The notes beneath the pieces are model-generated. The model had not been told where the DNA came from. It saw only the letters and a list, made by a program, of their open reading frames with translations, and ran no database searches. From the NCBI GenBank assembly GCA_023055355.1, contig JALJCS010000024.1, positions 7,765,501-7,829,500 on the forward strand: 64,000 nt of DNA, given 5' to 3'. The first letter of the stretch is position 1. Every line of letters begins with the position of its first letter. Shown one piece after another: positions 26,486 through 40,018 of this stretch. Position numbers and translations under genes: made by a program. Source of the stretch: Agelaius tricolor (Eukaryota > Chordata > Aves > Passeriformes > Icteridae).

Positions 26486-29400
26486 TTGTAAATCCCAGAG
26501 GGCACTGAAGTGTCTGTGCTGTGGTATGAATTAAAGCTAACAAATTCTGATGTCCTTTGAAAATCTAGCTATTGACCCAAGGCACTGTCCAGAGCAACAG
26601 ATTCACCCTCAAGAAAATGCAAGATAAAGATTTTTGAATATTTCACAGCTGCAGAATATCCCAGACATTCCATGTTTACTGGACACATTTGAAAGGTCTA
26701 TTCCAAATTTATGAGTCAATCAGCTTGATAACTACTGTGTTAAAATAATTAAATATACTGGATAAAAAATAAAATCTCAGAGGAACTGGAAAAGGAATAA
26801 AGCGGTTTCAGGTTCCTGGCCATATTTAAGCACAGCAGGTAGAAGCAGGATAAAGTGCTGTTCCTATGGGAGATGGGGGCTTCCACTTCACTGGTTCATG
26901 ATTATGGGGACTCAATAACTTGTAGAAATAATTTCAAAGCCACAGTAAAAGCTGAAAGAGAGAGTAAGGAAGCACAGACTGGGTACAATTGGGAAGGCAC
27001 ATTGGGTACAAATTGATGCACTACTAAATTCCACGGGTTAACACCTAGAAGGGAAAAATATATATATTAATAGGTCTAATCAAAGAGTGGATAAACATCT
27101 TGGGCCCAATGGTAGACAACAGCCTGTGGTCAGCTGCCAGGCTGCAGAGAGCAGCTTTGATTTCAGCAGCTCACCAGGATGATTTTTTGTTAAGTGGCAT
27201 CAGAAAAATGTGGTTTTACAGACAAACTATCTTCATTGTTCAGCTCCCCAGAGAAACAAATACAGAGAGTGCATAATTCCCCTGCATGACCTCCTTAATG
27301 CAGGCTGGGAAATAGCTCTGGAAGCAAGGCACGCTTTGGACAGGCTACTGCGTTATTCCTTTTAGGAATGATATCATCTAGTCAGAAATGGAGCCTCAGT
27401 GTTTCTGGAAATTGAAATTCTCTCAGTGGAGAATGGTTGTTTTCTATGGGGAATAAAACATTACCTCTCTGAGGAATTTTTACAGAAAAAAAATACTAAT
27501 AGAATTCTATACTTGAGCATGACCAAGGGGTGTTGAAAACTCAAAGGAAGACCAGGAATGGAGTATACTGGCCAACTTCAGATACAAATACAGAAATAAA
27601 AAGTCAATGTTGAGTAAAACCCTGAAATATGTTAAAAATGGCATCATAGCAACCAGGAAAGCTCATGAAAGTCTCACCTTTCATCAAAGTGTGGAGCAGA
27701 AACAGCAACACAAAACAGGTGCATTCCATCATATCTATCAGCTGATATTGATGGCTGCTACTCATGGTCAGACATAGTGCACCTGACAAATTTCTGCTGT
27801 ATACACTTGATATGATCCAGAATATACTTGTCACTGATACAGTGCCTGAAATTGAGAACTCATGAATATACAAATTTCATTTATGATTAAACATGCTTGC
27901 AACACAACAGCTTAAGTAGAATCTATGTGAGCTTTTTTCTAAAGGTGTTTAAAACACAAACCAAAGAAGCTCTATTAGTATCAACTTTTCAAATGAAGGC
28001 AACACAAAATATTTTATTTACTCAGTGTCTGGAACTGTGAACTAAAGGTGATGTCACTCCCCAGTTTGGTAAGATGATTTTTTCATTATGTCAGCTGGAT
28101 ATCAGCTGTAAATTGGATCCTCCAGACTCACATTGATGTTCAACTCTAAGAACAGTTAGGGTAGTGGTTTTAGCATTCCATGTTTTTTGAAAGACAGGAT
28201 GCATCATTCCTTTCATCCATGCTTAAAAAAACCCCCCAAAAACTCATAGCAGTGCTGTACCCCAAAATTGCTTCAAAGTGGTAAATCCTAATATTTTTCT
28301 TATCATTTGAGACTTGATGTCTAAGATCAAGAAAAGGGCAAGATTTTAGATTCATGTCATATACCTTGTTAGAAGTATGGTGAGTTGGCTCTAAATTTTG
28401 GTAAAAACTCCTAAGTCTAGTAATTCAGTAGTGGAGTGATGGATTCTACTTCAGTGTCAAGTTCATTTTCTCAAGACAGTTCTGATGACAACTCTATCCT
28501 TGATAGGATTTAATCAGTCTGCTCCCATTAAATCCCTGGAACAGCATTACTTATACATATGGCACATGTTTAATCTCCTATGATTAAGTGACTCCCAAAA
28601 AAGCAAAGAGATAGCTAAATGAAGAGGAGTTGAAGGGTTATTATTCTTCTAGCAGGATGACAGGTCTCTCACATCTCCTCATTTTTTACATGGCAGTGCT
28701 GAGGGGTGGTTGGCTTGTCTTAGATTTCTCTCTGGGTTATAGAATGGAGCAGTGGGCTCTGAATTAGCAGAAGGAGCCAGTTGAGTCATTTTGATCCCAT
28801 CAGACTGTAGTCTTCAAACCCTCAGCCTACTCTGCTCTGAAATATCTGCTCCTCAAAGAAAAGGGGAGACGAAAAAAGGAATAAAAACAAGGCACCAAGC
28901 ATGTCACAAAAAACCATGAGAAGCAGAGTGAGATATTTTCCTTTCAGACATCACTGTATGTCTCATGTGTTGTAGACAGAGATGGATCAATGAGTGGACA
29001 GACCAGGTTTTATTTCTTCTTGAAGTCAAAAGGGGACTACAGCACATGAAAACCAAAGCAAACAGGGAAAGCACTCAGGCACTAACAGGTATTAAGAGAA
29101 ACTGCAGAAGTTACCTTGACAGAGCAATATCATTGTAAAAATACAAACACCCCATGGCTGGCTGCTATTTGATGCAACTTTCAAGCACTCTAAGGTCGCA
29201 TCATGGATGCACAGACTGCAGATGGCTCACAAAGAACCTGCAGTGACACTGAACATGCAAGGACCACTTCCAGGGACTGCCTTTTGCTCTTCTGTGGAAG
29301 AAGTAGTGTGTAAGGCTATGGAAGTGAACTGCTGGGGAGAAAAAGGGAGTTAAATAGAGGATTTTTGTGCAAGACTAATCTATTTTAGAGGAAAGGTATT

Positions 29401-32400
29401 TCTAGTATAACCTGCACCTCACCTGCTTAAGGGAGCAGTCAAGAAGGATAACTCAGAAGGCATTCAATTATAAAAAGAGAAGAGGATAAATAAGCACTAA
29501 TTTAGCAAAAAATCAAGATGCTGAGAACAAAAGTAATCAAGGCACCCAGGGATAATAGGAGATAAATGTGCTAATTTCCTATACAACAAAGTTATTGACC
29601 TGTGTCATAACAGGAATTGAAATGCATTTTTGAGCATATATTCCGCCTTCTGGGGAGGAATGAAACTTGCTGAGATCTGCAGGACTGGAATGCTGCTTCT
29701 TCTCCTATTACCTGATTAGGAAAGGATGAGTAGACCAAGAGAGAGATAGAGTGTTACTCTCTGTCAAAAATATTGTTTGCTGGAATCACTCAGAGCTCAG
29801 AAGCAAACATTTAATGGCTCCTTACAAGCTAACATCCTGACAGGTAGGACAGAGAGCCACTGACCAAAAACTTGAGCACAAGCTGGTGAACCTCACACTG
29901 TGAACAAAAAAAAGCATGTAGGTTACTGAGCCACGCAAAATAAGGGAATCAAAACAAAGGGAGGTGAGCTTGTGGAGTTGATAGCCATCAGTAATAGTTC
30001 ACAGCAAAGAAGAGAAATGATCCAGTAGTCAGAAAAAAGGAACTTGCATGATAAACTGTAAAATTGCTAAAAGAAGAGAAAAAAAATAAAAGATGAGGAA
30101 AAGAGGAAGACAGCACAATCAAGGATCCCCCCTGCTGTCATCTTATTGCAAAGTTCCATACCTTGGTGATTTCTCACAGGTAGCTCCTTACAGCACAACC
30201 AACAAACTCCAGCTCTCTCCTCACCCAGCTAACCCACTCCTTTGTAGCACTCATCTTCTTATTGGACACAGCTGTGGCCTATTAAGGGCAGGCCTGTTCC
30301 TAATCTTTGGTTATTGGTACAGCTGCAGCTCCTCAGGTGTGAGATTGCCTTCTGCACTATTCTCTTACATTCTATCCCTCCACACCTCCCTTTTCACAGA
30401 TCAGTTCGCTGATGATGGCTGTCCAGCACATCTCATTGGTGTCCAGCACTGGTGTGTGAGCATGACAATGGCTGGGCTGATAATGGGTGCTTCCAGCCCA
30501 CTGCAATGTATAGAAACAATGGCTGAGACGATGGCTGTGTATTCCCAAACTGTGTGCCTGGTCATGCTCTTCAGCCTCTGCAGCTGCTGAATGGGGACAG
30601 GAAAAGGTAACTCCAGTGTCACATCCTCACTCAGCAGCATTTGCCTTGCACCTGAGCCAGCTTGTTTGCACCTTGCCAGAGTTTTCCACAGGAACTGCTG
30701 AAAAGTCTTGCAGTTGCTGCTGTTCAGAACACAGCTGTTGCGTGAAAAAAAGAGAAAAAGATAAGGTTTGATATTGAAATGTATAAAATAGTGCTCCAAA
30801 TTATCATGCAATCAGACTTTTACTACTAGCCTGCTCAGAGTGAGCTCTGTGTGATGCTGCACAGCTTTATGTAGCTTCAAGTGTTTATGATTTGAGCACA
30901 TCTGCTCTGCATCTGTGAGCTCTCTGCTTTACGTGAGCAGTTTCACAGAGTCAAAACTGTGAGGACAGCTATGATCACAACAATTGGAGGTAAAAAACCC
31001 AAATGGAAAAGCATAAATAAAAATAAAGTTAGAAAAGTTAGAACCCTGTGGCTGGAAATTAAATCACTCCAGCTAAAAATTCAGACCTGAGTGCTAAAAT
31101 GAAATAATGGGAATAATAATAATATTTTAAAATGTTTCACAAGCTTTGGAACAAAAGAAAGAGAGAAAGAAAAAGAGATATTGAGGAATTTAAATTAGGA
31201 CATAAAACTCTAGTAACTGGTAAATGCAGAAGGAAAACTATAGGGTAAGGAAAGTTTTGGATAAAAGTAATATTATGCAAGTAAATTTGGAACAAAGGAA
31301 AATGTAAAGAAGTCAGGTTTTTTTGAATAGTAAGTGATATCTATAGAATTGTCTCCAGTATAGGGAAGAGGTTTCTCTTTTGAGCTTTGTAGAGCAGTCA
31401 ATATGCTGGGATGGCAGCACATCGATTGATTACAGTGGTGCATTTTCTCTTCTGACAGTGAGTAAAGAAGCATTTAAAAAACACTATTGAAATTGTATAT
31501 TTTTATATCTGTAGGTCTGGGTAGCTTGCATCAGAGAGTTTAAAATGTTTGAGTAGCTCTCTGTATCCTTAGCACTGATTTTCAATAAAACTTAAAACTT
31601 TAGGCTTGTTTCAGAAAACTGAAGGGAAGCCAGGGCTATAAGAAAATACAAAAAGACAAAGAAAAAGAATGTGATGGGCCTACTGGGCCTTCCAGCTCTA
31701 AAGAATGACCAAAACAAGGAGGGGTATTAAAATTATTTCTTATTGCCTAGGATACATTGAAAATAGGTTGTGCTGCTTAAATTCTCTCAATGAAGTAATA
31801 AATGAGAGATATATTCTCTCAATGAAGTAATAAATTTGGTTGAAAAAGTAATAGAGCTGATACAAGCACAGAGCCTTCTACAATTTATGACCATATTTTC
31901 AATGGAAATTTAAGTACTACAAAATAAAAAAAAATGCACATTAATTGTATGCTTTTAAACCTTAATTGAAAACTTAATTCTTGGACATCTAAATACAACT
32001 GGCCAATGAGAATGATCCTATTTAGCATTTTTCTTAAAAACTTCCGGAGAAGATTGACAGGTGAGATGAAACTGTGAGCAGTGAAGATGATCCCCTGCAG
32101 CAAGTCTGGCATTAAAACCCAAGGAATTGGAACCCAGGCCACGTTCCCCATGGCTGAAGATGATGACATGGAGGTCACAGCAGACAGAGACATGAAGAAG
32201 GGTTCATGCTATGACTGTTCTGTGGTGTTCCCAAGCATTTCCTCTCACTGGAAAAGACTGAACTGTTCAAACTACAGCTGAATTTTACAAGGAGAATTGC
32301 ACAAGTTGGACACCATGGATATGAAAACAAGTAATTTCTTTCGAGAAGGATTTTGTTAAAGAGCAGACAGTATGGAGAAGGAACAAGGGAAGGATGAAAA

Positions 32401-33157
32401 GACAGAAAATTGTTCTTTATACAGATATAATCAAAGAGTTCTGCTGGCTTAGATTTATGCAGGGAAGATTAAGGGAATGACTTCATGTAGGCTTGTAAGT
32501 ACTGACATGAGAACAAAAATCTCATAATAGAGTGTCCTTCAGTACAGAAGTCTAAGACAGAATAATAAGTGTTGGGTGGAAGCTCAGGTTAGAAGGATCA
32601 GATGAGACAAAAAGGATGCATTAAAGACACTGGATCTGCCTTTTGCAGGGGCATGTTCATGATCCTCAGAAATGTTTAATTTAAATCTGTTTTACAGGGA
32701 ACAGGACAGACAGGGCTGAGCCCAGCCTGAGCACATGTCTAGGGAGCTCCAGCCCTGCTTCTCCTGAAGCTGAGCCATTGGGCAGCCAATCTGCATGAGA
32801 ACAAAAGGTGTGACCTAACTTTGGTGCAGTGGGGATGGGAGGTAGGAGAGCTACAGCTTTACTCTCTGCTCCTGGGTCCTCCTTTTTGCCTTTCCCACAA
32901 GAAATCAATTTAGAAATAAACTCCATAATTTTATTTTTTCCCCATTCACTCACTTTCTAAAGGAGCTGGTGAAACAGAGTCTGGGTCAGGCTACAACATC
33001 TACCAGTGAGGATTAAGCATAACCCAGTTACAGCTAATCATGGTAAAAGAGGGGAAAAAAAAAAAAAAAGTGGACAGACTGAACACAACTGGCCTGTGAG
33101 GGAAAAAAAATGTATTAGAAAAACAATTCTAAAGAATAAAATACATCTTCAGTTAGT
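26486..33157. other. Noncoding DNA, no gene recognised
   Basis: No gene can be supported. A 165-codon open frame at 30093-30590 is the longest outside the receptor locus but has no family resemblance and lies in a possible LTR-like segment. A direct duplication is present at 31781, a polypurine stretch at 31148-31186 and a poly-A run at 33055-33069. Confidence 0.5.
31781..31835. repeat. 32-bp-period direct duplication
   Basis: A 23-base block starting ATTCTCTCAATGAAGTAATA occurs at 31781-31803 and again, identical, at 31813-31835, separated by GAGAGATAT. This gives a tandem repeat of 1.7 copies with a 32-base period. No function is visible. Confidence 0.9.
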
Positions 33158-33560
33158 GTTAATTGTGGAAGTTGCAGGCAGCCCCGACATGGGAAGAGAC
33201 GAGAATCTTGACTCCATGTTTCAGAAGGCTGATTTATTATTTTATGATATATATTATATTAAAAGAAAATTATATACTAAAACTATGCTAAAAGAATAGA
33301 AGAAAGGATTTCATCAGAAGTCTAGCAAGGAAAGAAGTGGAAGGATAACAAAAGCTCATGACTCTCAGAGAGTCCAAGCCAGCTGACTGTGATTGGCCAT
33401 TAATTAGAAACAACCAACATGGACCAATCAAAGATGCACCTGTTGTATTCCACAGCAGCAGATAATTATTGCTTTTCTTCTCCTCTGAGGCTTCTCAGCT
33501 TCTCAGGAGAAAAAATCCTAAGGAAAGGATTTTTCATAAAATGTGTCTGTGACAGTTAAT
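33158..33560 (-). mobile_element. Solo LTR, family A, with perfect 6-bp target duplication
   Basis: The LTR proper is 33164-33554 (391 bp). In plus coordinates it starts TGTGGAAG and ends CTGTGACA, so on its own (minus) strand it reads TGTCACAG...CTTCCACA with the canonical TG...CA ends. It is flanked on both sides by GTTAAT (33158-33163 and 33555-33560), a perfect six-base target-site duplication. On the minus strand a TATAATATATATCAT stretch is followed by TAAAATAATAAATCAGCC, giving a candidate TATA box and AATAAA signal. Six-base duplications are typical of class II (ERVK-like) avian retroviruses; the class assignment is inference. No internal retroviral sequence remains, which fits LTR-LTR recombination. 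Confidence 0.93.
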
Positions 33561-36054
33561 TTTATCCATGCAGGCAGAACCCTTTCAAACTCTTCCTGGA
33601 GAGTGAAAGCGAATGGAAAGTTAAAAACATGAAGATATGTTTCCCTGATGCAGGAATGTCTCACATTAGCATTAATATAAATTACCCAGATGCTTCATAG
33701 TCTGAACAGTCTCAGTGTTTAAATGGACTCCACGGGAGCTGTTAGGAGCAAAGCAAACTGCACAAGAGGCTCCTGGAATACCTAATGCCACAGGCTGGCA
33801 AGAGATTCCTTTATTTTCTTAGGACCCCCATGAAGGTAAATATGTACCTTGGAAGAAGAATCTAAACATTATTATCTACACACACTGGAGTCAAAGCTCA
33901 TTTTTTAAAGGATGGAGACTGTATGTAAAACCTACTGAAAATGGGAAATAGAAGATAAATTTAAAAATTGCTTTTTTAGCTGGGAGATATCTTTTTCAGA
34001 TATGTCAGTTACTGTCCAAAACCTAAAGTGACTCTTTTTTTTCTCTTCTAGGTCTTTGTTGTGTGGATTTTTTTAGCTCAAATACAATGGAGACCTACTC
34101 AAAAACATGACAGGGAGATTTCCATGCTACTGTAGACAAATTATCTCTTGAAGCAGATTTCTAGATTGCTAAAACTCTCTGACATGCTTCTGTCTTAAAA
34201 ACTTGTACTTGTTAAAATTCATGTATTCTGCTTATAAAATTAAATCAGTTGCTTCTCAATACAAATCTGTTATTTCATGCTTTTTTGGAACAGCTGTAAG
34301 GAAAAAGTAAATAAGTGAAATGACATATTTTAATTTTATTTAGTTATTCAACCAATAAATGTTCATTGCTTGACTGTTCTTGAATGAATAAATTTTAATT
34401 GGAATACTCCCCAAGAAACTAATATCATCAGTGTACTAAAGCAATAAACTTCATGGACAGAACCACTAGCCATTAATTTACATAATATTTTAGTTAATTT
34501 TCTAAATATTAATGAATGCAAACGAATAAAATAATTTTTTTTGTAACTTCCATAACCTACACAGTGTCAGGAAACATATTTCATCCAATAAACTCTAAAA
34601 TTGATTTGTGCTACAAGAAGATGTGAGCAAAGATCTGGAACCATCTAATGTTGTATTTCTTACTATTTTTTATTCCTATAAGGCAGCTGGAGTGTGAGCT
34701 CAGTGAAATCTTCTTGGCTTCACAAGCTCCTGTGTTGGCAACAGAGGACTGAATTTCATCTTGTTATTTTAATTTAAATCAAATCAATTAATGTTGGTTT
34801 TACAAAAATTCATCCATTGATTCCCCCTTCTCAACCCCTACCTATCCTTGCTGGAGTCATAAGGTTTGGTTTTCCTTCCATGAACCAGGAATTCTGGCTC
34901 TTCCTGATGCTGAGCAGACAGAGATGTTCAGTGAGGGCACTATGAATGCTACTGAACATCCTGAGCACTGGAACAGATCTGTATATATCTTAATTTTAAA
35001 ATTACTTCTTCATCTCAGCCTTTTTATATCCCTGAATATTTCTGTAGAACTTAGCATAAAACCTGTCTTGCATAGTCTCATGTGTATTTTCAGGACTGGG
35101 CCATAGAGAATAACCCAAATCACAACATTATTTTTAATTACACTCTACTATATGAATAAGCCCTCACTAGTCATGATTAATTTTAGATGAAGTAAAACAT
35201 TAGTTCAAGTAAAAAGCTCAACTACCATTGCTGCACTGGAGTTGTTTTTCAATTAAGGAAATATTTGATCCATTAAAGTGAATGCTAAATATGATATGGA
35301 TATCATAAACACACAGTACTACACTGAAAATACTTGCAGAAAATGAAAGCTCCCTTTCAACCCCAACGGTGTAAAAGATTTATTAGCAGTTTAGAAAGCT
35401 CTTATTGAAATTGGCTACAAATTTCCTTCAAATGTAACTTAGGGTGTTTTATTTTCTGTTGTGAAAATTCAAATATGTGTTGCAGGTGAGGACAGTATAT
35501 GTGACCCCCTCTAAAAAGAAATCTAGGCTCATTGCTCTGGTAAAGTTCTGTCCAGCCACCACCCCCAAATGTACAGGCATGTAAATACAGGCATGACAAG
35601 TTCCAGCCCTGCCTTCCTTACCCAGATCTGTTCCTGTGTGAGGCTGAGGCATTTTCACACAAGACAGATCTGCCTCTGCAAGCCATGCTGCTGCATATCT
35701 CACTGTAAGATGCATTTCAGATATATTCTTTAGAATAAATGCTTCTATTACCCTGATTTTCTCTACTGAACTCTTTTCATTGAGGGCAAAACTGTCAGAC
35801 CTGCAGAAAAGTGTCTTCAGTTGGAAATTCATCCTCCATTTAGGAAGCCCAAGGCAGTTAAAAGAAACATTGCAGTATGCTTGGCAATTCAACTCATGTT
35901 GCATCATATTCCCTCACAGCTTGCTGAGAATCTGCCTTTTTTAAACTGATCCAGATACTACCAGAATCAAAGTCTTCGTCCAGATCCTTCAATACAAAGA
36001 CAAAAAAGACAGATTTGAAACCTATCAGGTATAAGCTTTACAAACTCACAGATT
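33561..36054. other. Noncoding AT-rich DNA, no gene recognised
   Basis: I see no gene, RNA or identifiable repeat. Open frames are at most about 150 codons (35449-35907, minus) and have no recognisable domain. Confidence 0.6.
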
Positions 36055-36190
36055 AATCTAGTTTGGAAGGAGTTTCTGGACACTAATTAGTTCATCCTCC
36101 TGCTCAGAGCATGGCCATATTCGAAGGTGGGTCACCTTGTCCAGATAAGTTTTGAATGTCTCTAATGATGAAGATTTTACCTGGCAGTTA
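36055..36190 (-). mobile_element. Old CR1 LINE 3' region fragment
   Basis: The plus strand reads CTAGTTTGGAAGGAGTTTCT, then GTTCATCCTCCTGCTCAGAG, CATGGCCATATTCGAAGGT, CTTGTCCAGATAAGTTTTGA and ATGTCTCTAATGATGAAGAT. This is in the order of the antisense CR1 3' untranslated region of birds (its 'GGAAGGGACCTCT', 'CCCTGCTCAGAGCA', 'GTCCAG', 'TTTTGAATATCTCCAAGGATGGAGAT' blocks). It is more diverged than the copy at 39553. Ends are approximate. Confidence 0.8.
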
Positions 36191-39100
36191 GGGTCTATGG
36201 ATACAAAGTTTTAGAGAAAAATATTATATTTTATTAGACCAGCAGATATAGCTGAAATAAACAGAAAAACTTTCAAACTCTTCAGAACTGTGTGGATAAA
36301 CTGGTATTTTGGGTCAATCCAGCACTGTTAAATACATCATAACCATCATTAGCAACACGAACTGAACTGAACATGAACATCAGCACATGAACTTTCAAGC
36401 TGTTGTCTTGAGAGAAAATTAGCATTCAAGGATCAAATCAAGATTTTGAGTCATGCTCAGACCTTGCCAACCTTGCAATAACTCTAGAAGGAGGCTCATG
36501 AAAGGCTTTGGAAATCAGCATTTTTGATGACAGACAGGACCCAAGTTCCAGTACTGAAGGACTGCTGTCTCCTGCTCCCCAGTAGTTTCCCTCTGCTAGC
36601 AAAGGACAGCAACTTTTCAGAGCCCCTCCTGCTGCTGTCTTGTGTCAGTAAATAAATCCCCTCAGCTGCCACCACATTGAAGGCTGGGGCTGAAGGGAAA
36701 CTCTGTGAAAATCACTGCATGATGTTCTATTTCATGTGAGATTCCTGTGTGCATTCAGATTCTGTATTCACTGCAGCAATCTGAATTGCCTCCATCATTA
36801 GCATTCCAGTGGTTATTCCCTAATTTTGCCACTTTGATGCACTATTCTGCAGAATTACTGCAATTCCATAATGAGGGATGCTAAGAACCTATGGAATTTA
36901 GACTGCACTAAGTAGTGCAGGGCCCTGCACGTGGGATCAGACTGTTGGAGCTCCACTAAGTTCATGAGTTCTTACTGAGAGTGCAAAAATGCTAAACTGT
37001 AATTATAAATACCCCTCAAATGCTGTGACTTCTAAACTGTGTGTTTACTTTTCTGGAAGGGGAAGTTGATGATTTACAGAAGAGGGATTTGGAAAAGTTA
37101 ATCCCTCAAAATTAAACCTTCTCCAAAGTACATATTCATATATTTCCAAGGCAGTTTAATCAGGAATGAAACAGCAAGAAGGTGTTTCTTAGAATGTGAA
37201 TGCTGACAAATTACTCAGTTAGAGAGTCAGACTGATACAAGCTGGGGACTCTCATTCTGGTTTAAAATCTGCTCTGCAGAGGCCGTGGAATGGCTGGTGT
37301 GTAATGCTCTGCCCACCCAATGTTGCAGAGCTGTAATGTGAGATCCCATGCTAAAAGGAACATGATCAACCCAGAGCATCAGCGTGTTTGACTTCTTCTA
37401 GCAGTGAAGGATAAGAAAACTGTCTTTTTCTCATGTTTTAACTTTTTGATTTATCTCTCAGACTGTGTGTGCAGGGGCCAGCTGGATCAGGGCTCCAGGC
37501 TGCGGACTCCTGAGAGATTTTGTATCCATGTGTATTTCCATGTGCCCAGATAAGAGCTTAGTCACAGACATGGCCTGTAAAAGGTGACTTCAACTGATGA
37601 AGTGTCAGTGTCTGTGGTGTCTGTGGCCTTTCAAGCAGCCCTGGGATCTTCTTTCAGTCAGTGGGCAGAATTTGTTCTTCAGATATCAATTATCCTACAA
37701 CAGACACCTATATTCAGTTAGATACATTTCCTTCCATTTGGCAGAAATTGGATTTTAGGATGACACAGACATAAATGTCTATGCCATGGATATCTTAAGA
37801 TAAGTGAATTTCCCTAAGCATTCATGTTGTTATACACCTGTTAATACAAATGACACCCAGTTTGTATCCTAATTTAGCACTCTGTATCAGGACTACAAGC
37901 CAGTGTAGAATAATTATAAGAGCAAATTCAGGCTGATTCAGGCTTACCTCTTACCTGGGGTGAGATATTTACAAAGTCATGAAGAGAAGAACTGACTCAT
38001 GCCTTCAAATAAAAAATTTGGGCCATATTTCAGGCCATATTTCAGTAAGAAAAACTTACTTTAATTTTGTCCCGGTGGATGAAACACCTGTGAGGATTGA
38101 ACACAATGGGTTATTTACTTCATGTTTAACAATTTTGATTCAAGCTATCAGGGTTAAAAATGTTCTCTAATATTACCTTCTGTCAGAAACATAAAGTCTC
38201 AGAAGGAATTCATATTAGAGGCTTGAATCTGGAAGTTCCAGGTGAGTCCCCTGATCCTGGGGTTCTGCCTAACACGTGACTAATCTTCCTTGTTCAATCA
38301 AAGAAGTTTTCAAACACTTGTATAACAATAAAAAAAGAAAAATTGAAACCTGAGTATTTCTGTTAAAATGAGGTATTTTTTTTCTGCTTTCTCCAGTTTA
38401 AATTTCTTGTATTTAGTAATATTTTACTTTATGCATTACCCAACTACAAAGACTGATCTCACAAACAGCTGAAATTCTTTAATGCTCATCTAGAATCAGA
38501 CAGATTTATTTAAATAAAGATATTACTGAAAAAACAGAGTATGTCTTTCAGATAATAACTTTTCTCAGATCACAGAGATAGAGTTTTCTAATCCATTTAA
38601 ATGATATTGGTCTGGTTTCAGGCATGGTCCATATGGAACTTGTTACTGCAAATACTGCTTTGATATTTCTTTCCTCTTTACAATTCCAATCTCATGGCTT
38701 GGTATTTAAAGATTTTTCACCTCCCTCCTCTACTTGGTATCAGTCCATGGGCAAACATTTCCAGCAGTAATGATTGTGAGCCAACATTCTGTGTACTTTG
38801 TCAAGGTTTATCATAAATTACAAAAGTGCTCTTCCAAGGAATCCCCCAGTACAATTTTCTCTTGCAGTTCAGGTTTGCACTCTCTGATGGCTGTTTCCAA
38901 ACCCCAGGGAAGCCTGTGGCTACACCAAGCTCAGGAGAGGGCAATGGCCATTGAGTGTTCATTTCCCACCAAACACTGGCTCAGTGTTCACCACAGCTGC
39001 AATGATGATGATCAATAAAGTAATGTATGTGCTTTAATAACTGAAATTAATGTAATGTAATCCACTGCACTAGACAGTATACTCACTGAAAAACAAACAA

Positions 39101-39552
39101 ACAAACAAACAAAAAAATAAAGGCAGATCATGCCCCAGTAGGTTTATAACCTAATGGTAAATCAAAAGATTGCAAATAGATATTAGCAGGTAGGAAAATT
39201 TTTAATGAGTGCTTGCAGTGCATCAGCAGCCTAATTGCTCCCAAATTATTTTTTTCTTATTATGAAATTCAGGTGAAAATCACAGAAAATCAAGGTGAAA
39301 TATCAGTCTGCAGAGTTCACCTAGTCTATCCCCTGCCAAAGGTAGAAACCTCCATATTTATGCCATTCCTACCTTTACCCAGACATATGGACTATGTTGC
39401 ATTTACTACAGCTGAGCAACCAATCACAGAGTTTTATTCACTTTATTACTGCACACTTTCTCCTGATGTTTAATATGAACTTTACATGCCAGAATTCATC
39501 ATAGAATGAGAAACAGATTTTTCCATTATTCTCGACAGCAACTTTTTGCAAG
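36191..39552. other. Noncoding DNA between two CR1 fragments
   Basis: No gene is supported. A 12-base unit GGCCATATTTCA is duplicated in tandem at 38021-38044 and an (AAAC)n microsatellite lies at 39089-39117. Open frames are below 100 codons. Confidence 0.6.
39089..39117. repeat. (AAAC)n microsatellite
   Basis: About six copies of AAAC ending in a short A run. It lies about 440 bases from the CR1 copy at 39553 and is not part of it. Confidence 0.95.
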
Positions 39553-40018
39553 TCCTATAATGGCTTGAGTTGGAAGGGACCTTAAAGATTAAATAGTTTC
39601 AGGCCCCCTGCCATGGGCAGGGGCAGCTTCCATGAGACCAAGTTGTTCAAAACCCCTTTCAGCCTGGTCATGAACACTACCAGGGCTGGAGGATCCACAC
39701 TTCTCTGGGCAGCTGTACAAGTGCCTCATCACCTCAAAGTCAAGAACTCCCTAATATCTAATCTAAACCTGCCCTCTGTCAGTGTAAAGCCATTCCCTCT
39801 TGTCCTACCACCCTGCTCCCTTGTCAAAAATCTCTCTCTACCTCCCTTATAGGTCCTTTTAGGCACTGGAAGGTGCTCTTAGTCCCCCCAGAGCATCTTT
39901 TGAGGCTGAATGCAGCCCTCTGAGCACCTTCATGGCCTCCTCTGAACTCACCCCAACAGGTCCATGTCCTTCTTGCCCTGGGGGCCCCAGAGCAGGATGC
40001 AGTACTCCAGAAGGGTAC
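39553..40018 (-). mobile_element. CR1 LINE, 5'-truncated 3' end
   Basis: The plus strand reads the antisense of an avian CR1 tail: CCTATAATGGCTTGAGTTGG, AAGGGACCTTAAAGATTAAA, CTGCCATGGGCAGGGGCA, AACCCCTTTCAGCCTGG, ACTTCTCTGGGCAGCTGTAC, CTCACCCCAACAGGTCCATG, TCTTGCCCTGGGGGCCCCAG, AGCAGGATGCAGTACTCCAG. The CR1 3' terminus is at the left (39553) and the 5' truncation point at the right, as expected for target-primed reverse transcription. An isolated TCATAGAATG at 39500 resembles the CR1 terminal octamer. The open frames here are remnants with no intact coding capacity. Confidence 0.92.

Noticed and set aside
30093..30590. 165-codon open frame
   Set aside because: No domain, no homology that I recognise, mixed composition and an antisense frame overlapping it. 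Kept only as a possible repeat.
35449..35907. 152-codon minus-strand open frame
   Set aside because: No domain or family resemblance, and in vertebrate noncoding DNA such a length occurs by chance.
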